Position numbers and translations under genes: made by a program
In this document: positions 18,901 to 30,900 of the stretch, one piece after another
Layout: each line of letters starts with the position of its first letter
Numbering within the stretch: the first letter of the stretch is position 1
Notes under the pieces: generated by a model
Told to the model about the DNA's origin: nothing
The model's database searches: none
The model's input: the letters and a program-made list of their open reading frames with translations, nothing else
Assembly: GCA_003993805.1 (NCBI GenBank)
Contig: RSEF01000012.1
Location: forward strand, 10,646,376 to 10,710,375
Direction: 5' to 3'
Length of the DNA stretch: 64,000 bases
Origin: Himantopus leucocephalus
Taxonomy: Eukaryota; Chordata; Aves; Charadriiformes; Recurvirostridae

Positions 18901-21900
18901 AGCGTCGCAGGGCTGAGCTGGCTACATAGCGCCCCAGCCAGCCCAGACAGGGGGGGAGGGGGGGGCAGCGTGTTTGGGCATGGCTTCGAGCCCGGCTCCG
19001 CTCACCTCTCGGCCTGGAGGCCCCCTCTCTCCCGGCTCCCCCCGGCTGCCCTTCTGGCCCCGCAGCCGCTCGGACACTGGCAGAAATGAGTCCGAGCTCC
19101 CATCGTAGGCACCCGTGAGCTCCTTCAGGGATGAAATCTGGGAGGGAGGGAAGAGGCACCAGTCAGGGGGTCAGTGCAACACACCCATGGCAGCACCCCA
19201 CGGCCCCACCAACCTGTCCCGGGTTGCTCCGGTCTCCCACCACCTCCCGTGCCCCCCCTCCTACTGCTGTGTGGCAGGAAGAGCCCCCAGCCTGCCAGTC
19301 AAGGACTACGTACCTTGATACCCAGCGCTTCCAGGCTACGCTCAATGTTCTGCAATAAAAAGAAATTAAAAACAAAGCAGGTGTTGACCTGCTCCCACCA
19401 TGGCAGCTGTGGAGTGTCCTCCATCCCCTGGGGCTGACGTCCCAGCCCAGCAGGTCAGGGGGGACTCACCACTGCAGTCCCGGGGTCTCCGCGTGCTCCA
19501 GGGTTGCCAGGTCGCCCCTAGTTTTGCAGAGGAAGAGGGAATGAAAAGACGTACAGAGGTGTGGTAGGTGAGGCGAGCAGTGTTGATGCTGCCCTAAGTA
19601 GGTTTCAGAGTTAACACTGCTGGTGCTGCCTGGGTAGGGGCTGTGGTTGCCACCACCCTGGCGTGCTTGCAGCCTGTCAGGCTCAGTGCTGGGTACTCAC
19701 CGGCTCCCCTCGCAGTCCAGGCTCCCCTGGATCCCCCTGAAACACAGCAAAAGCATCAAAGAGGGCATAGCGAGGCTGCTCGGTGCCGACCCCAGTGCCA
19801 GGGTCCAGCCCTGCCAGCCTGGGAGCTGGGAGTACCATCAAGGACTCATCCCCTCTGGCAAGGGGTCCCCCAGATTTTGCCTTGGGGGGCTTGGGGGCAG
19901 GAGCACACCTACCTTTGGTCCAGCCACCCCACGGAGGCCCGGTGAGCCCTGGAAGACGCAAAGGGGACACAATGGCACCCACAGACACGGGGCAGTGCCC
20001 TGAGGGAGCTGTGGGCGGGGGTCCTGCCCGCCCCACAGCAGCCTGGACTCCAGAGTCCAGTGCTTGGTGACACTGTGGGCTCAAGTACTACGTACCTGGC
20101 CTGGGGGGCCGACCTGTCCCGGGATGCCAGGGAGACCGGGGGGGCCGAGGGGTCCTGGCACACCTCTGTCCCCCTGCTCGCCCTTGGCACCACTGTGGCC
20201 CTGCCAAGAGAGCAGTGTCACTCCCAGGACCTGGCTGCCCAGATCTGTCCCCAGTGGGGGCATGTACCCAGCACGCCCCATCACCACACTCCTCTGCAGG
20301 GAGGTACTCACATCTCTGCCAGGGGGTCCCGCATCGCCTTTGTCCCCCTAACCAGGAGGGAAAGGAGTTAGATGCCCCATCCACATGCCCCAAAATCATG
20401 CTCCTGGACCCGGGGCAGGGAGGAGCCACCAGGCATGTGGGGACCACACGGGGACCATGCAGGGACCTCACAGGGACCACCCGGGGCTCAGCTCCTTACC
20501 TTTCTCCCATCCTCTCCTGGTGTCCCGTCTTCTCCCTGGGGACACAGGCCACCAGTCAGTACCTGACTCAACCACCCTGGCACAGGCAGCGCACGGGACA
20601 GGCACCGGGGGCACAGCTCAGAGCATGGGGGCTCTTTCCCACATCCCCGCCTCACCTTTATGCTGTACTGGGATCACCAGCCCTCAGGACCCCCGGTGAA
20701 CCCTAAAGCCAAGCCCCACTCCCCCTACTCACATTCTTGCCGCTGAGGCCAGGTTTGCCATCATCGCCAGGTTTGCCCTGCGAGGAAGCAGAAGCAGTGA
20801 GAGAACCCCCCAGTGACGCTCCCCCCGGCACCAGCAGCCAGGGGTCCCCAGGCCCCCCTGCAGCTCCAGGGTGCAGGGAAGGGGGAGCTGGGCACAGAAC
20901 AAGCCCCAGCAGACAGACCCGGCTGCGACCGACTGCAGAGGGCAGGGGGCAGGATGCGTCCCCAGGGCGCAGGGCGGCTGGTACTTACAGGGACACCGGG
21001 CGGTCCCAGGGGTCCCATGGGGCCAGGCAGTCCCTGCTCCCCACGCAGCCCGGGCAGCCCCTGTGGGGAAAGCAGATGGGGGGAGCACACGGTGGCAGGG
21101 CACCTGTGTCCCCCAGCCAGCTTTGGGAGAAGGGACCATGCAGGTGGCACCCTGCTGGGGACAGGGGACTGTCCTGCCGCGCTGCCCCAAACCAAGGAGC
21201 AATGGGACAGGATGTCGGTCCCTTGCAAGGCTGATGGACCCAGCAGGAGCATAACCCAAATCCACCCTCTCCGGAGGTACTTACGTCCCGGCCAGGGTCC
21301 CCTTGCTTCCCCGGGTCCCCCTGCAGACAAGGAGGTGGTGAGGTGAGGGCAGGGACACCCCCACCCTGCCACACGGGCCCCCCGTGAGCATCCCCAGCCC
21401 AGAGCAGTGGGTGTCAGGGGGGTGGCTCCTCCCGCCCCATTGCCCCTCCGTCCTGCAGCCCCCACCCACGGTGCCTGGGGGTGGCTGTGCACCCTGGACC
21501 CTGTGCACCCTGGACCACACTCACCCGCAGCCCGGTGGGGCCCGGGGGCCCGGGTTTGCCTTCCAGCCCATTGCGGCCATCCAACCCCGGAGGGCCACGG
21601 TCCCCCTGTAAGAGAGCAGGGCAGGAGGGCTGGAGCCGTGGGGCAGGATGGCGGTGCCATGGGGCAGCCTCCAGCCCCCAGCCCCCTCACCTTTTCTCCC
21701 GGCAAGCCTCGGTCCCCAGGGTCACCCTGCAGAGTGGGAAGAGGAGTGAGCATTGTCCTCCCTGAGCAGGAGCTGAGCAGGGTGCAGACCCCCTACTCAG
21801 ACCCCCATGGGGAAGAGGGCACTCACCCGTGCACCAGGGGGGCCGCGGGGGCCCTCCACGCCCTGCAAGAGAGAGACACACTCTGCAGTGAGGCATAGGG

Positions 21901-24900
21901 TAAAAGGAGGGGGGTCCTGGGTGCTCGCCCACCAGCCCCTGCACACCAGGACCCCCAGCTCCCCTGCAGAACATCTGTCTTGCCGTCCTGCCGCCTCCCG
22001 CACCAGAGACCCAGCACCTACCCTCTCTCCAGGCAGGCCGGGGGAGCCGGCATCACCCCGGGCGCCCTTTGCGCCATCCTCGCCAGGGTCCCCAGGGTCC
22101 CCCTGCAGGGAAGGGCACTGCAGTTAGAGGGTACTGCCCTGCCACTGGCGCAAACGCCTGTGCTGAGCCCGTGCCAGAGCCCATGCTGAGCACCTCTGCT
22201 TGTGCTGCATGGTTTAAGGGCGGGATAATAGCAAAGATCTCAAAATACAGGCACAGGCTGAAAAAACAGGTTGCTGGGCTCGATGCAGCTTCCAGGTAGC
22301 CAGATAGTGGTTGCAGAAGAATGCAACGAGCAGAGCTGCTGAGCCAGGAGCCAGGTGAGCCACGGCTGGGGACCACAATGCCATCCAGCACAGAGCACAG
22401 CCCGTGGCCAAAACTGCCCTGAGCTTGAGCTGTCTCATAAAAGCAGAACACCCATATCGTGGGGTACCGCTGTGGGACCCCTGCAGGGCTGGGGAGCCGT
22501 GAGCACGCCCCTGCCCCTGGCATCCTCCTCCTGGCACTGGGCAGGAGCATCAGCCCATGTGCCCCCAGGATCCCATGTGCCCCCCCGATCCCACATGGCT
22601 CCCAGCCATGGTGCGTGTTGGCTCCAGCTGGCAGGGGCTGTTTTGGGCAGGGAGGGCTTGTTGCACCCAAGGATCCTGGTGCACAGGCAGAGCCCAGCAG
22701 GGTACAGCACAGGGCATCCCACCACCAGCATCCCAGGGGACCCACTCATTACCTTTTCACCCTTCTCCCCCACTCCTCCGAGCCCTACATCAACCTGTGG
22801 AGCAGAGAGGGGCTGTCAGAGCACACGGGGCCGGGCACCAGCCCATGGACAGGGAGAGGGGTAGGGGCAGAGCTTACGGTTCGTCCTGGAGGTCCTGGAG
22901 GCCCCTGAAAGAAGGGCGAGGGAAGTGGGTTAAGGGGAGCTGGCACAGCCCCGGAGAGGGCAGGGCTGGCTCTGGGGTGGGGGCCAGGCATGTGGCCCCG
23001 TGTCACTCACCGGCTCCCCACGGTCACCCTTGCTCCCTGGTGCTCCAGGGCTGCCCTGCAGGAAAGAGGGATGGGGTGAGGGGAGGAGGGGACAGGGGAC
23101 ACGTGGGGTGGTGGGTCCCGTGGAGTGGAGGGTACCCCTGGGGTAAGGGTGGGTGCGGGGCAACGGGGTGTGTGAGCTGGTGGGTACCACTGCACACNGG
23201 AGGAAAGAGGGATGGGGTGAGGGGAGGAGGGGACAGGGGACATGTGGGGTGGTGGGTCCCATGGAGTGGAGGGTACCCCTGGGGTAAGGGTGGGTGCGGG
23301 GCAATGGGGTATGTGAGCTGGTGGGTACCACTGCACATGAGGCGGTACTCACGTTCCTGCCTTCGGGACCTGGGTCCCCTGAGTCGCCCTTCTCCCCGGG
23401 GGGGCCGCGGTAGCCGGGGAGGCCCTGGGTGGAGGGCAGAGGGAGGGTGTGCGTTAGCGGGAGCCACCCCAAGGCCACTGAGCATCTCGCCCGCCCCGGG
23501 GTGCCCACCAGCCCCGCACTTACCCGTGGGCCCCTGTCTCCGGGTTTGCCAGGCAGACCCGCTTCACCCTGTGGGGACAGAGGGAGTGAGCGGGGGGCAG
23601 TGGGGAGGGGGACAATGGTCCTTGGGGGTCCTCACTTACTGGGGTTCCTTCATCACCCTTCTCTCCACGCTCTCCCTGTGGCAAAGATCAGCGGGCACCG
23701 GCCATGGGGAGAAAAGCACAAGTCACTGGTGTCCCCCTGCACCCCACCAGCCCCCCACCTCCTCGGGGCCACGGTGCCCCACGGACCCCGGTCCCACCGC
23801 CCCCCTCGCCCCACGCTACCTCCTTGCCGCGCAGCCCGGTCTGTCCCGGGGCCCCCACTCGGCCCGGCTCCCCCTTCTCCCCCGGCTCCCCCGGGTCACC
23901 CTAGGCAGGGGGGAAAGGGGCAATGGGTCAGGGCAGCGTGGGGGGAGCACGAGGGCTGCTGGGGGGAGAAGGGGCTCAGCACAGCACCCTCCACTCCCTG
24001 GAGCGGCATCATGGCACAGCCCCTCCAGAGCCCAATGGACAGATGGATGGACGGACAGACGGATGGAGGGGCAACGACTCCCACAGTGACATTACCTTCG
24101 GGCCGCTCCTGCCCGTGAGGCCAACGATACCCTGGTTGTTGGAGAGGGAGAGCGCATGTCACCAAGGACCGGGGCCGTGATCTGGTGCTCCCGGGACAGA
24201 GCCCGGCCAGCCCCGGCCCCGGGGCACACCCAGACTCACCCGATCGCCCTGCTCGCCTTTGGGGCCAGCCGGCCCCGGGATGCTCAGGCCAGGGTCACCC
24301 TAGACACGAAGGGACACAGCTTGGAGCAACAACATGGGCACGGTGAGCCCGGGGGTGGCTGTGTCATGCCCCCTGTGCCCCCTGTCCCCAGACAGTACTC
24401 ACACGGGCGCCTTTATCTCCCACATCGCCCTTGGGGCCAGGAGGTCCTTCTGGCCCTGGGAAGCCTCTCTCACCCTGGAGCAGATGAAATGGCACCATCA
24501 GCCCCCCCAAACCACCCCCCTTCCCTCCACTGCAGCTGGGGACAGCCAGGTCTGGCAGCCAGCACATCCCCTCAGGTTGATGCCCAGCTGTGCTGTCCCC
24601 CCTCCCCAGCCCATGACCATGCCCCACGGGGTGCCAGCGCGGGGCCGGGGGCATGGCCAGGGCAGGGTTACCTTCTCTCCTCCAACACCAGCCACGCTGG
24701 GAGCCTGGGGGAGAAGCAGAAGGGACCATGCTGGCCACTGCCCACAGCTCCCTGTCCTGGGGCTGGGGTGGGCAGAGATGGACCCACCAGGCAGCATCAC
24801 TTACCGGCTTGCCGGGTGGTCCTGGATCGCCCTGCAGAGAGAGACGGGTGTCATTGCTGGCCCATTCCTTGGCAGCCCCCCACCAGCCCACTGGGATCCT

Positions 24901-27900
24901 GCTTCACCCTCACCTTCTCCCCGCGGGGGCCAGCTGGTCCCGGAGCTCCCTGTGACGAGAGGAGAGACCTCAGGGGGCTGGCAGTGCCTGGGGACATGCA
25001 CCCGGGGCATGGCAACACCCTGCTCCTGGGGTGCCGGGTCCACAGCACCGCAGCCACTGCCCCAACTCACCTCTCTGCCTGATGGCCCCGGGCGCCCTGG
25101 GGCTCCCACCTCACCCTGCAGGAGGGAAGGAAGAGGAAGGTGTCAGGGGCATCCTCCCACCCCATGCCAGGGCAGCTGCTCCATGGCAGGGCAGGCATCA
25201 CCCCGGCATGGCCACGGCCACCTCAGCCCACCTACCTTTTCACCCTCGGGGCCTGGCACGCCACGGTCCCCCTGCAGAGTGAAGCAGAGGAGGGTTTCAG
25301 GGAGCCTTCCTCCCTCCACACCACACTGCACCTCGCCCCAGACCCCTTCGAAGCCCCAGCCCCAAACCCCATCCAAGACCACTGGGCTCTGAGAGCAACC
25401 CCTGTGCACAGCCACCATGGGGCTGCAGGGACACCAGGACCCACTGATGCTGTCAAATGGCACGGTGCCACTCCGGTGCCATCTCACCTTCTCGCCCATC
25501 TCTCCCAGCTCGCCTGGTGCCCCACGGTCTCCCTGGCACAGAAGGAAGAAGGTGGTCAGGGGCAGTAGGACCCGCAGGGGACGGTACGGGTCCCAGCATG
25601 GCACCCAGACCCCTTTGGTCCCTGCCAAAGGCAAGGTGAGAGCATCCTTTTGGTGCCCGCACCACTCACCTTCCTGCCCTGCTCCCCTGGTGGTCCCCGA
25701 GGGCCCTGCAAAGGAGGATGGAGAAGATGTCACCTCCAGCGTGGCAGGGCAAATGCCTAGGCTGTCCAGAGCGGGAGCCCTCTGGGGTGCCCAAAGGGCT
25801 TGGCTCGCCAGCAATGCCAGCTCCTGCCCACCTTACCTTCTTTTGGGAAACTCACCCGGTCTCCTGGGTCCCCGGGACGGCCAGGTGGCCCTGGGAAACC
25901 TTCTTGGCCATCACCCTGGGGATTAGCAAAGGCAACAGCCATGCCCGTGAGATGCAGATGTCCATGAGATGGTGGTGGGCATCCACGCCGGAGAGTGGTG
26001 CGGGGTCCAGCCCCAGCATGGAGCATCCCCACCGCCCTCTTACCTTCTCTCCCTTCAGGCCAGGGGCCCCAGCAGGTCCCCGGGGCCCGGGGTCCCCAGG
26101 CAGGCCCTGCAAGAGAGCACAGCTCAGCCCCTGGGGACGCAGCTCAGCCCCAGGGACACACGGCTGCCACAGCCCTGCTCCCCTCTGCCATCCCTGCTGG
26201 CCCAGGGGCTGAACTCACCGGGGGACCGGGCTCCCCTCGAGGCGCTGCCCCATCCACAAGTCCAGGGAGGCCCTGCAGAGACAGGGGTCAGCTCCTGTGT
26301 GATGGCCCTGGGGGGCTCAGTCCTTACCAGCACCCTGCGGGGGCTGCAATGCCCTCGGGCACCCACAGGACGCCCGTCCAGAAGGGCAGAGGAGCCAGGG
26401 AAATGCAGAGCCACTCACCCTTTCCCCTCGGTCACCCTTCTCTCCCTGTGAGGATAAAAAAAAGCAAGTAAGGGCAGGTCTGGACTCCTCCCATGCCCCC
26501 CTCAAACGGAAGGGGAACATGCTAGACAGAGCCCATCATCAGTGGTATCAGGGCACATACACGCCATGTGCCTCTCCCCATGCTGCCCAGCGGCAGCAAC
26601 AGCCCATGCACGTGTACATGTGCGTGGGCAGAGCCGGTGGGGGGCACAGCCCATGAGCGGGACCAGGCGGAGCACACAGGGGAGCAGCTTCAAGCTGCTG
26701 GCTCTTCCTCCATCTATTTGTCCCCACATGCCCCCAGCTGACCCCCCGCAGCATCAGGGGGGATGTACCTTCACAAACTGTCCTGGAGGTCCTGGTGGCC
26801 CCACAGGTCCAAGTGGACCGGGGGGGCCTGGATCACCAAAGGGCCCCCGTGGGCCAGGGCTTCCAGGGGGGCCGGGGCTGCCCTAGAGGACAGAGATGCT
26901 CCATTAGCTGAGGCTGTGGCACGAGCTGGGGGTGGTGGCAGAGATCCCTTGGTATCACAACTCCCATACCTACCGGCGTGCCTGGCTCCCCTTTCCTGCC
27001 TGGCAGCCCCTGTCCATCCACGATCACCCTGGGCTCTCCCTGAATGAGGAGGGGAAGGAAAAATCAGTGTCCCCGCATGCCCTGTTGTGTCCCCAGTGCA
27101 GGACGAGGGGCACAGTGCCATGAGGCCAGGAGGCCAGCAGGGAGACGGGGACACCCTGGGGTCACCCAGAGAACAAGTACCAGGGGATGCCAGGGCCTGA
27201 CATACGCCCGCCAGGGTCCCTGCTGCTCCCCAGGGACCCCCATGGAGCAGCCCTGTGCCCATCACCTACCGGCTCGCCTTTCTCCCCCTTCGGGCCAGAA
27301 AGTCCCATTGGCCCCCGTGTCCCCTGGAGAGGAAAGACAAGAATGAGGAGGGAGCGCATGGCAGGGAGTGGGGCTGAGGAGGGATGGGGCCATACTCACG
27401 GGATCCCCTCGGGGGCCGGGGACACCCTGGGTGCCCTGGAAAACAACAGCTCAGGAGGTGAATGCGTGTTCCTGCCAGCCAGGGGAGCAGAGATGGGATG
27501 GGATGGGATGGGATGGGATGGGATGGAACGGGATGGGATGGGATGGGACGGGGGCTCCAGCCAAGGCAGGGATGAACAGTCTCTGCCCAGTATACTTGGC
27601 CTGTGACACACACACAGGGGACAGCAGTGACCCTGCCAGCTACGGAGACCCCTCGTCACAGTGGAAAGGTAGGCAGAGGCTGTCTCAGGGAGCAGGCAGG
27701 GTGATGGGAAGAGCCCACCATGCAGCAGCAAACCCAGGGGACACCCCCACTCACCGGCTGGCCCGGTGATCCAGGGTTCCCTGGGCGGCCGGGGCTTCCT
27801 GGTGTCCCATCGGCTCCAGGGAATCCCTGCGGGAGAGAGGAGCATCATGCCAGCACCTAGGACACCCTGGCACTGCCAGACTCCCCCAGCACCCCAGGCA

Positions 27901-30900
27901 GATGTGATCCCACCACTGGGAGCCCAGGACAGCCCCGTGGCAGAGCCGGGTCCCAGGGTGCCTTTCCCCTGCGTGCTGAGGTGGGCTGTGAGGGAGCAGC
28001 GTGGGGCTGGACTGGGGCTCTCCAAGGGGATCCCCCCTCCAGCCTGGGTGAGGAGGTGGAGAAAAGAGAGACAAGGGGCAGAGAGAGGCCCTGCGGTGCC
28101 AGGTCACTGTGCCCAGGGACCCTGGGGTGCCCGGGTGAGGGGTCGGAGGTACTCACCCTGTCCCCCTTCTTGCCTGGCCGCTCAATGCTCTCTCCTGGCA
28201 GACCCTGCGGTCCTGGGGGTCCCGGAGGGCCAGGCAGCCCATGGCGGCCCTGGAGGGACAGCGGAGAGGACAGGCTGGGTGGTAGGTGGTGGCCAAGGGA
28301 TGTTCCCTGTCTGCCACTGTGGCAAGGGCTGGACAGGTCCCTGGCCCGCACCCACCTGCCAGCAGGACAAGAGGATGTGGGGACCATGTCCCTTCCCCCT
28401 ACCAGGGAGCTGCCCCTCATCTCCCTCCCCCCATCAGGATATTACCGGTTCGCCAGGGGGGCCCGGTGGCCCCATGCGTCCTTGTGGTCCCTGCAGAGAC
28501 AAAGCCAGTGGTGAGCATCCCCTGTAGGCTGGCATCAGCACGGTTTGGGGGACGCAGCCCCCCCAGAGCCACCAGCTGGGGGTGGGACACCAAAGCACTC
28601 ACTGCCTCGCCACGGTCTCCCTTCTCGCCCTGCAGGGGGACAGAGGGAAGGGCTTAGGGGCTGCACCCCCATGCTCAGCTCCCCACAGCGCTGCTGCCAT
28701 TGGCAAGCTGGCGGGTCCCGGATCCATGCTGAGCCCCTGTGGCACAGCACGGCATGGTATGGCATGGCACAGCATGGGGATGCTCACCCTGGGGCACTGT
28801 GTGGTGCAGGGCTTCGGCTTCGGCTCCGGCTCCGGCTGGCAAGACAAGAGAAGCCCGTGTGAACCCAGGGGTAGGAGAAGCCCCCAGCCCCTACAAGGCT
28901 GCTCCCCCTCTGCACCCTCCAGAACACCCTGGTCCCTTACCCTGGTGGAAATGATGGTGCAGAGGTCGTCAGTGAGCTCTCCCTCCAGCTCTGCTAGGGC
29001 TCTGCTGTCATGGTAGATGTACCGCGGGTCCTCACTGGTGACCATGCGCCGGAGCTGCTCCCGGTCTGCCCCCTCCAAGCCCACAGCCAGCACCTGGACC
29101 CCTGAGCCGAGAGCACCCTCAGCACCCCGCAGACCTCCGCGCACACCCTGCTGGGACCCCATCCATCCTCACCCCCAGCCTTGACGTCCCTCGCGGCAGC
29201 AATGGCATCATCCCCAGAGGGGCCGTCAGCCAGGATCACCAGCACCGCTGGCACGCCAGGCCGGCGCCCCGCACCGGGGCTCAGCAAGTAGGTCCTGGCA
29301 AAGGTGATGGCTGCCCCTAGGAAGGGAGAAGGAGGAGGGGGACGGTCAGCAGGATCCCACCATCCACTGCCCCGGCTCCCAGTGCCGCCCCTCACCGATG
29401 GCGTTGCCGCTAGGCTCCTCGTAGCGCATGGTGCGGATCTGCTCCAGCACGGCAGGCAGGTCGCTGGAGCGGTTGAGGAGCAGCCAGGGCAGACTGCGGT
29501 AGCTGTACGTGGCCAGAGCCACCTGCGAGGGTGCAGGGGAGCAGTGGGCACTGCTGCCTGCCCATGCCCCCCAGACCCTCACCACCGTGGCAGCCCCCTA
29601 CCTGGGTGCCCTCAGGGCCCAGGCGCCCCAGGGCGGACACGGTGTTGGAGAGGAGGGTGCGGGTGGCATCAGCACCGGAGGAGCTGTCGCGGGTGCCATG
29701 CACCAGGAAGACGATGTCACCGCGGGCATCCCTGCAGACTGCGGGGCAGGGAAAGGGTGAATCCGCCACCAAAGTGGAGACAAGCCCAGCCTGTCCCTGT
29801 AGTGACCCCACCGTACCTGTGCGCTCGCTGACGGAGGTCTCGGCACCCGGCGCACTCCCCAGGAGAGGGCGGAGGGTGAAGGTGTAGCGCTGGCCCAGGC
29901 GCAGCCCGGAGACTTGCTGGGAGCTGGCAGCACCAGGCAGCGTCTGCCTCGTCTCCCCACCAGCTGCCACCCAGGGGACAAAGTCAGGGATGATGGCGAG
30001 TGCCCATGGGGACACTGCCCCCCATCCTGGGGCCACCCACCCATCTCACCTGCAGGGGGGCTCCAGGAGAGGACATAGCTGGAGGCGCCAGGGACAGGGG
30101 TCCAGGTGAGCGTCACCGAGTCTCTCCGCACCTCTGTCACCCGCAGGCTGGTGACACGGGCTGGGGCAGCTGCTGAGGAGGAGGAGGAAAGGGTGTCCTG
30201 GCTCCACGGGGCAGCCCCTACCACAGTCCCAGCTCCCCATCCATCACCCTCCCCAGCCCAAGACTGGGACAGACCAGTCTCTGGGTGCCCCTCCAGGCTC
30301 CAGCCCCGTGCTGAGGGTCCAATGCCCCCTTGGCCCCACGCAGTCTCTTACCGGTGATGGCACTGACAGTGGCCGGCTCGCTCTCCCGGCCGCTGGCCAG
30401 GCTGGTGATGCTGATGTGGTAGCGCCGTCCCGGCTCCAGCCCCCCCAGGTCATAGGAGCTGGCGGTGGCCGGGAGCTGCTGGCTGCGCTGGGGTCCCCCT
30501 GCCCGGGGGGAGAGAGGGGTGAGGGGGTGCGGCACGGGGACTGGCGGGGACGCAGGGGCGCCGGCCGGGCACACTCACCCTCAGCCAGGCGCCAGACCAG
30601 GCGGTACCCGGCGCTGCCGGCTGCCGGCACCCAGGCCAGGCGCAGGCGGTGCTCCGAGGCCTCCGTCACCTGGAAGCTGCTGACGGGGGGCAGCGGGGCT
30701 GCCTCCGCTGCGGGGCAGAGGGGCAGGCATTAGGGGCAGTGGTGCCCGGTGCCACCCTAGTGTGCTGCCCCCTGCCCCAGCACTCACGGGTGGTGACGAT
30801 GATGGAGACAGGGTTACCCTCCCGGTTGCCAATGAGCGCCGTCACCTTCACGGTGTAGGAGACACCTCCCTCAAGGTCGGGGATGTCGAAGGAGCTGGTG

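Larger units (their letters stand above)
19471..28629 (-). other. COL7A1: COL7A1 triple helix, N-terminal half (exons)
   Basis: About 42 small Gly-X-Y exons. Approximate left ends: 19471, 19700, 19915, 20096, 20312, 20498, 20734, 20989, 21285, 21527, 21692, 21826, 22020, 22753, 22878, 23012, 23353, 23525, 23639, 23818, 24096, 24239, 24404, 24672, 24803, 24912, 25071, 25237, 25490, 25672, 25855, 26043, 26219, 26419, 26769, 26974, 27271, 27401, 27756, 28158, 28446, 28603. The helix begins with GEKGDRGEA in exon 28629-28603, right after the linker exon. Exon ends are read from GT/AG signals and are approximate. Confidence 0.85.

Noticed and set aside
19471..27439. RGD tripeptides in the COL7A1 helix (for example GARGDP near 19490, GARGDA near 22050, GPRGDP near 27410)
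   Set aside because: Arg-Gly-Asp arises easily from Gly-X-Y repeats and human collagen VII has several as well. Listing them as integrin sites would be over-interpretation.
9968..28629. Plus-strand open frames rich in Pro and Ser over the collagen exons
   Set aside because: They are the reverse complement of Gly-Pro-rich collagen exons and GC-rich introns; no independent coding signal.
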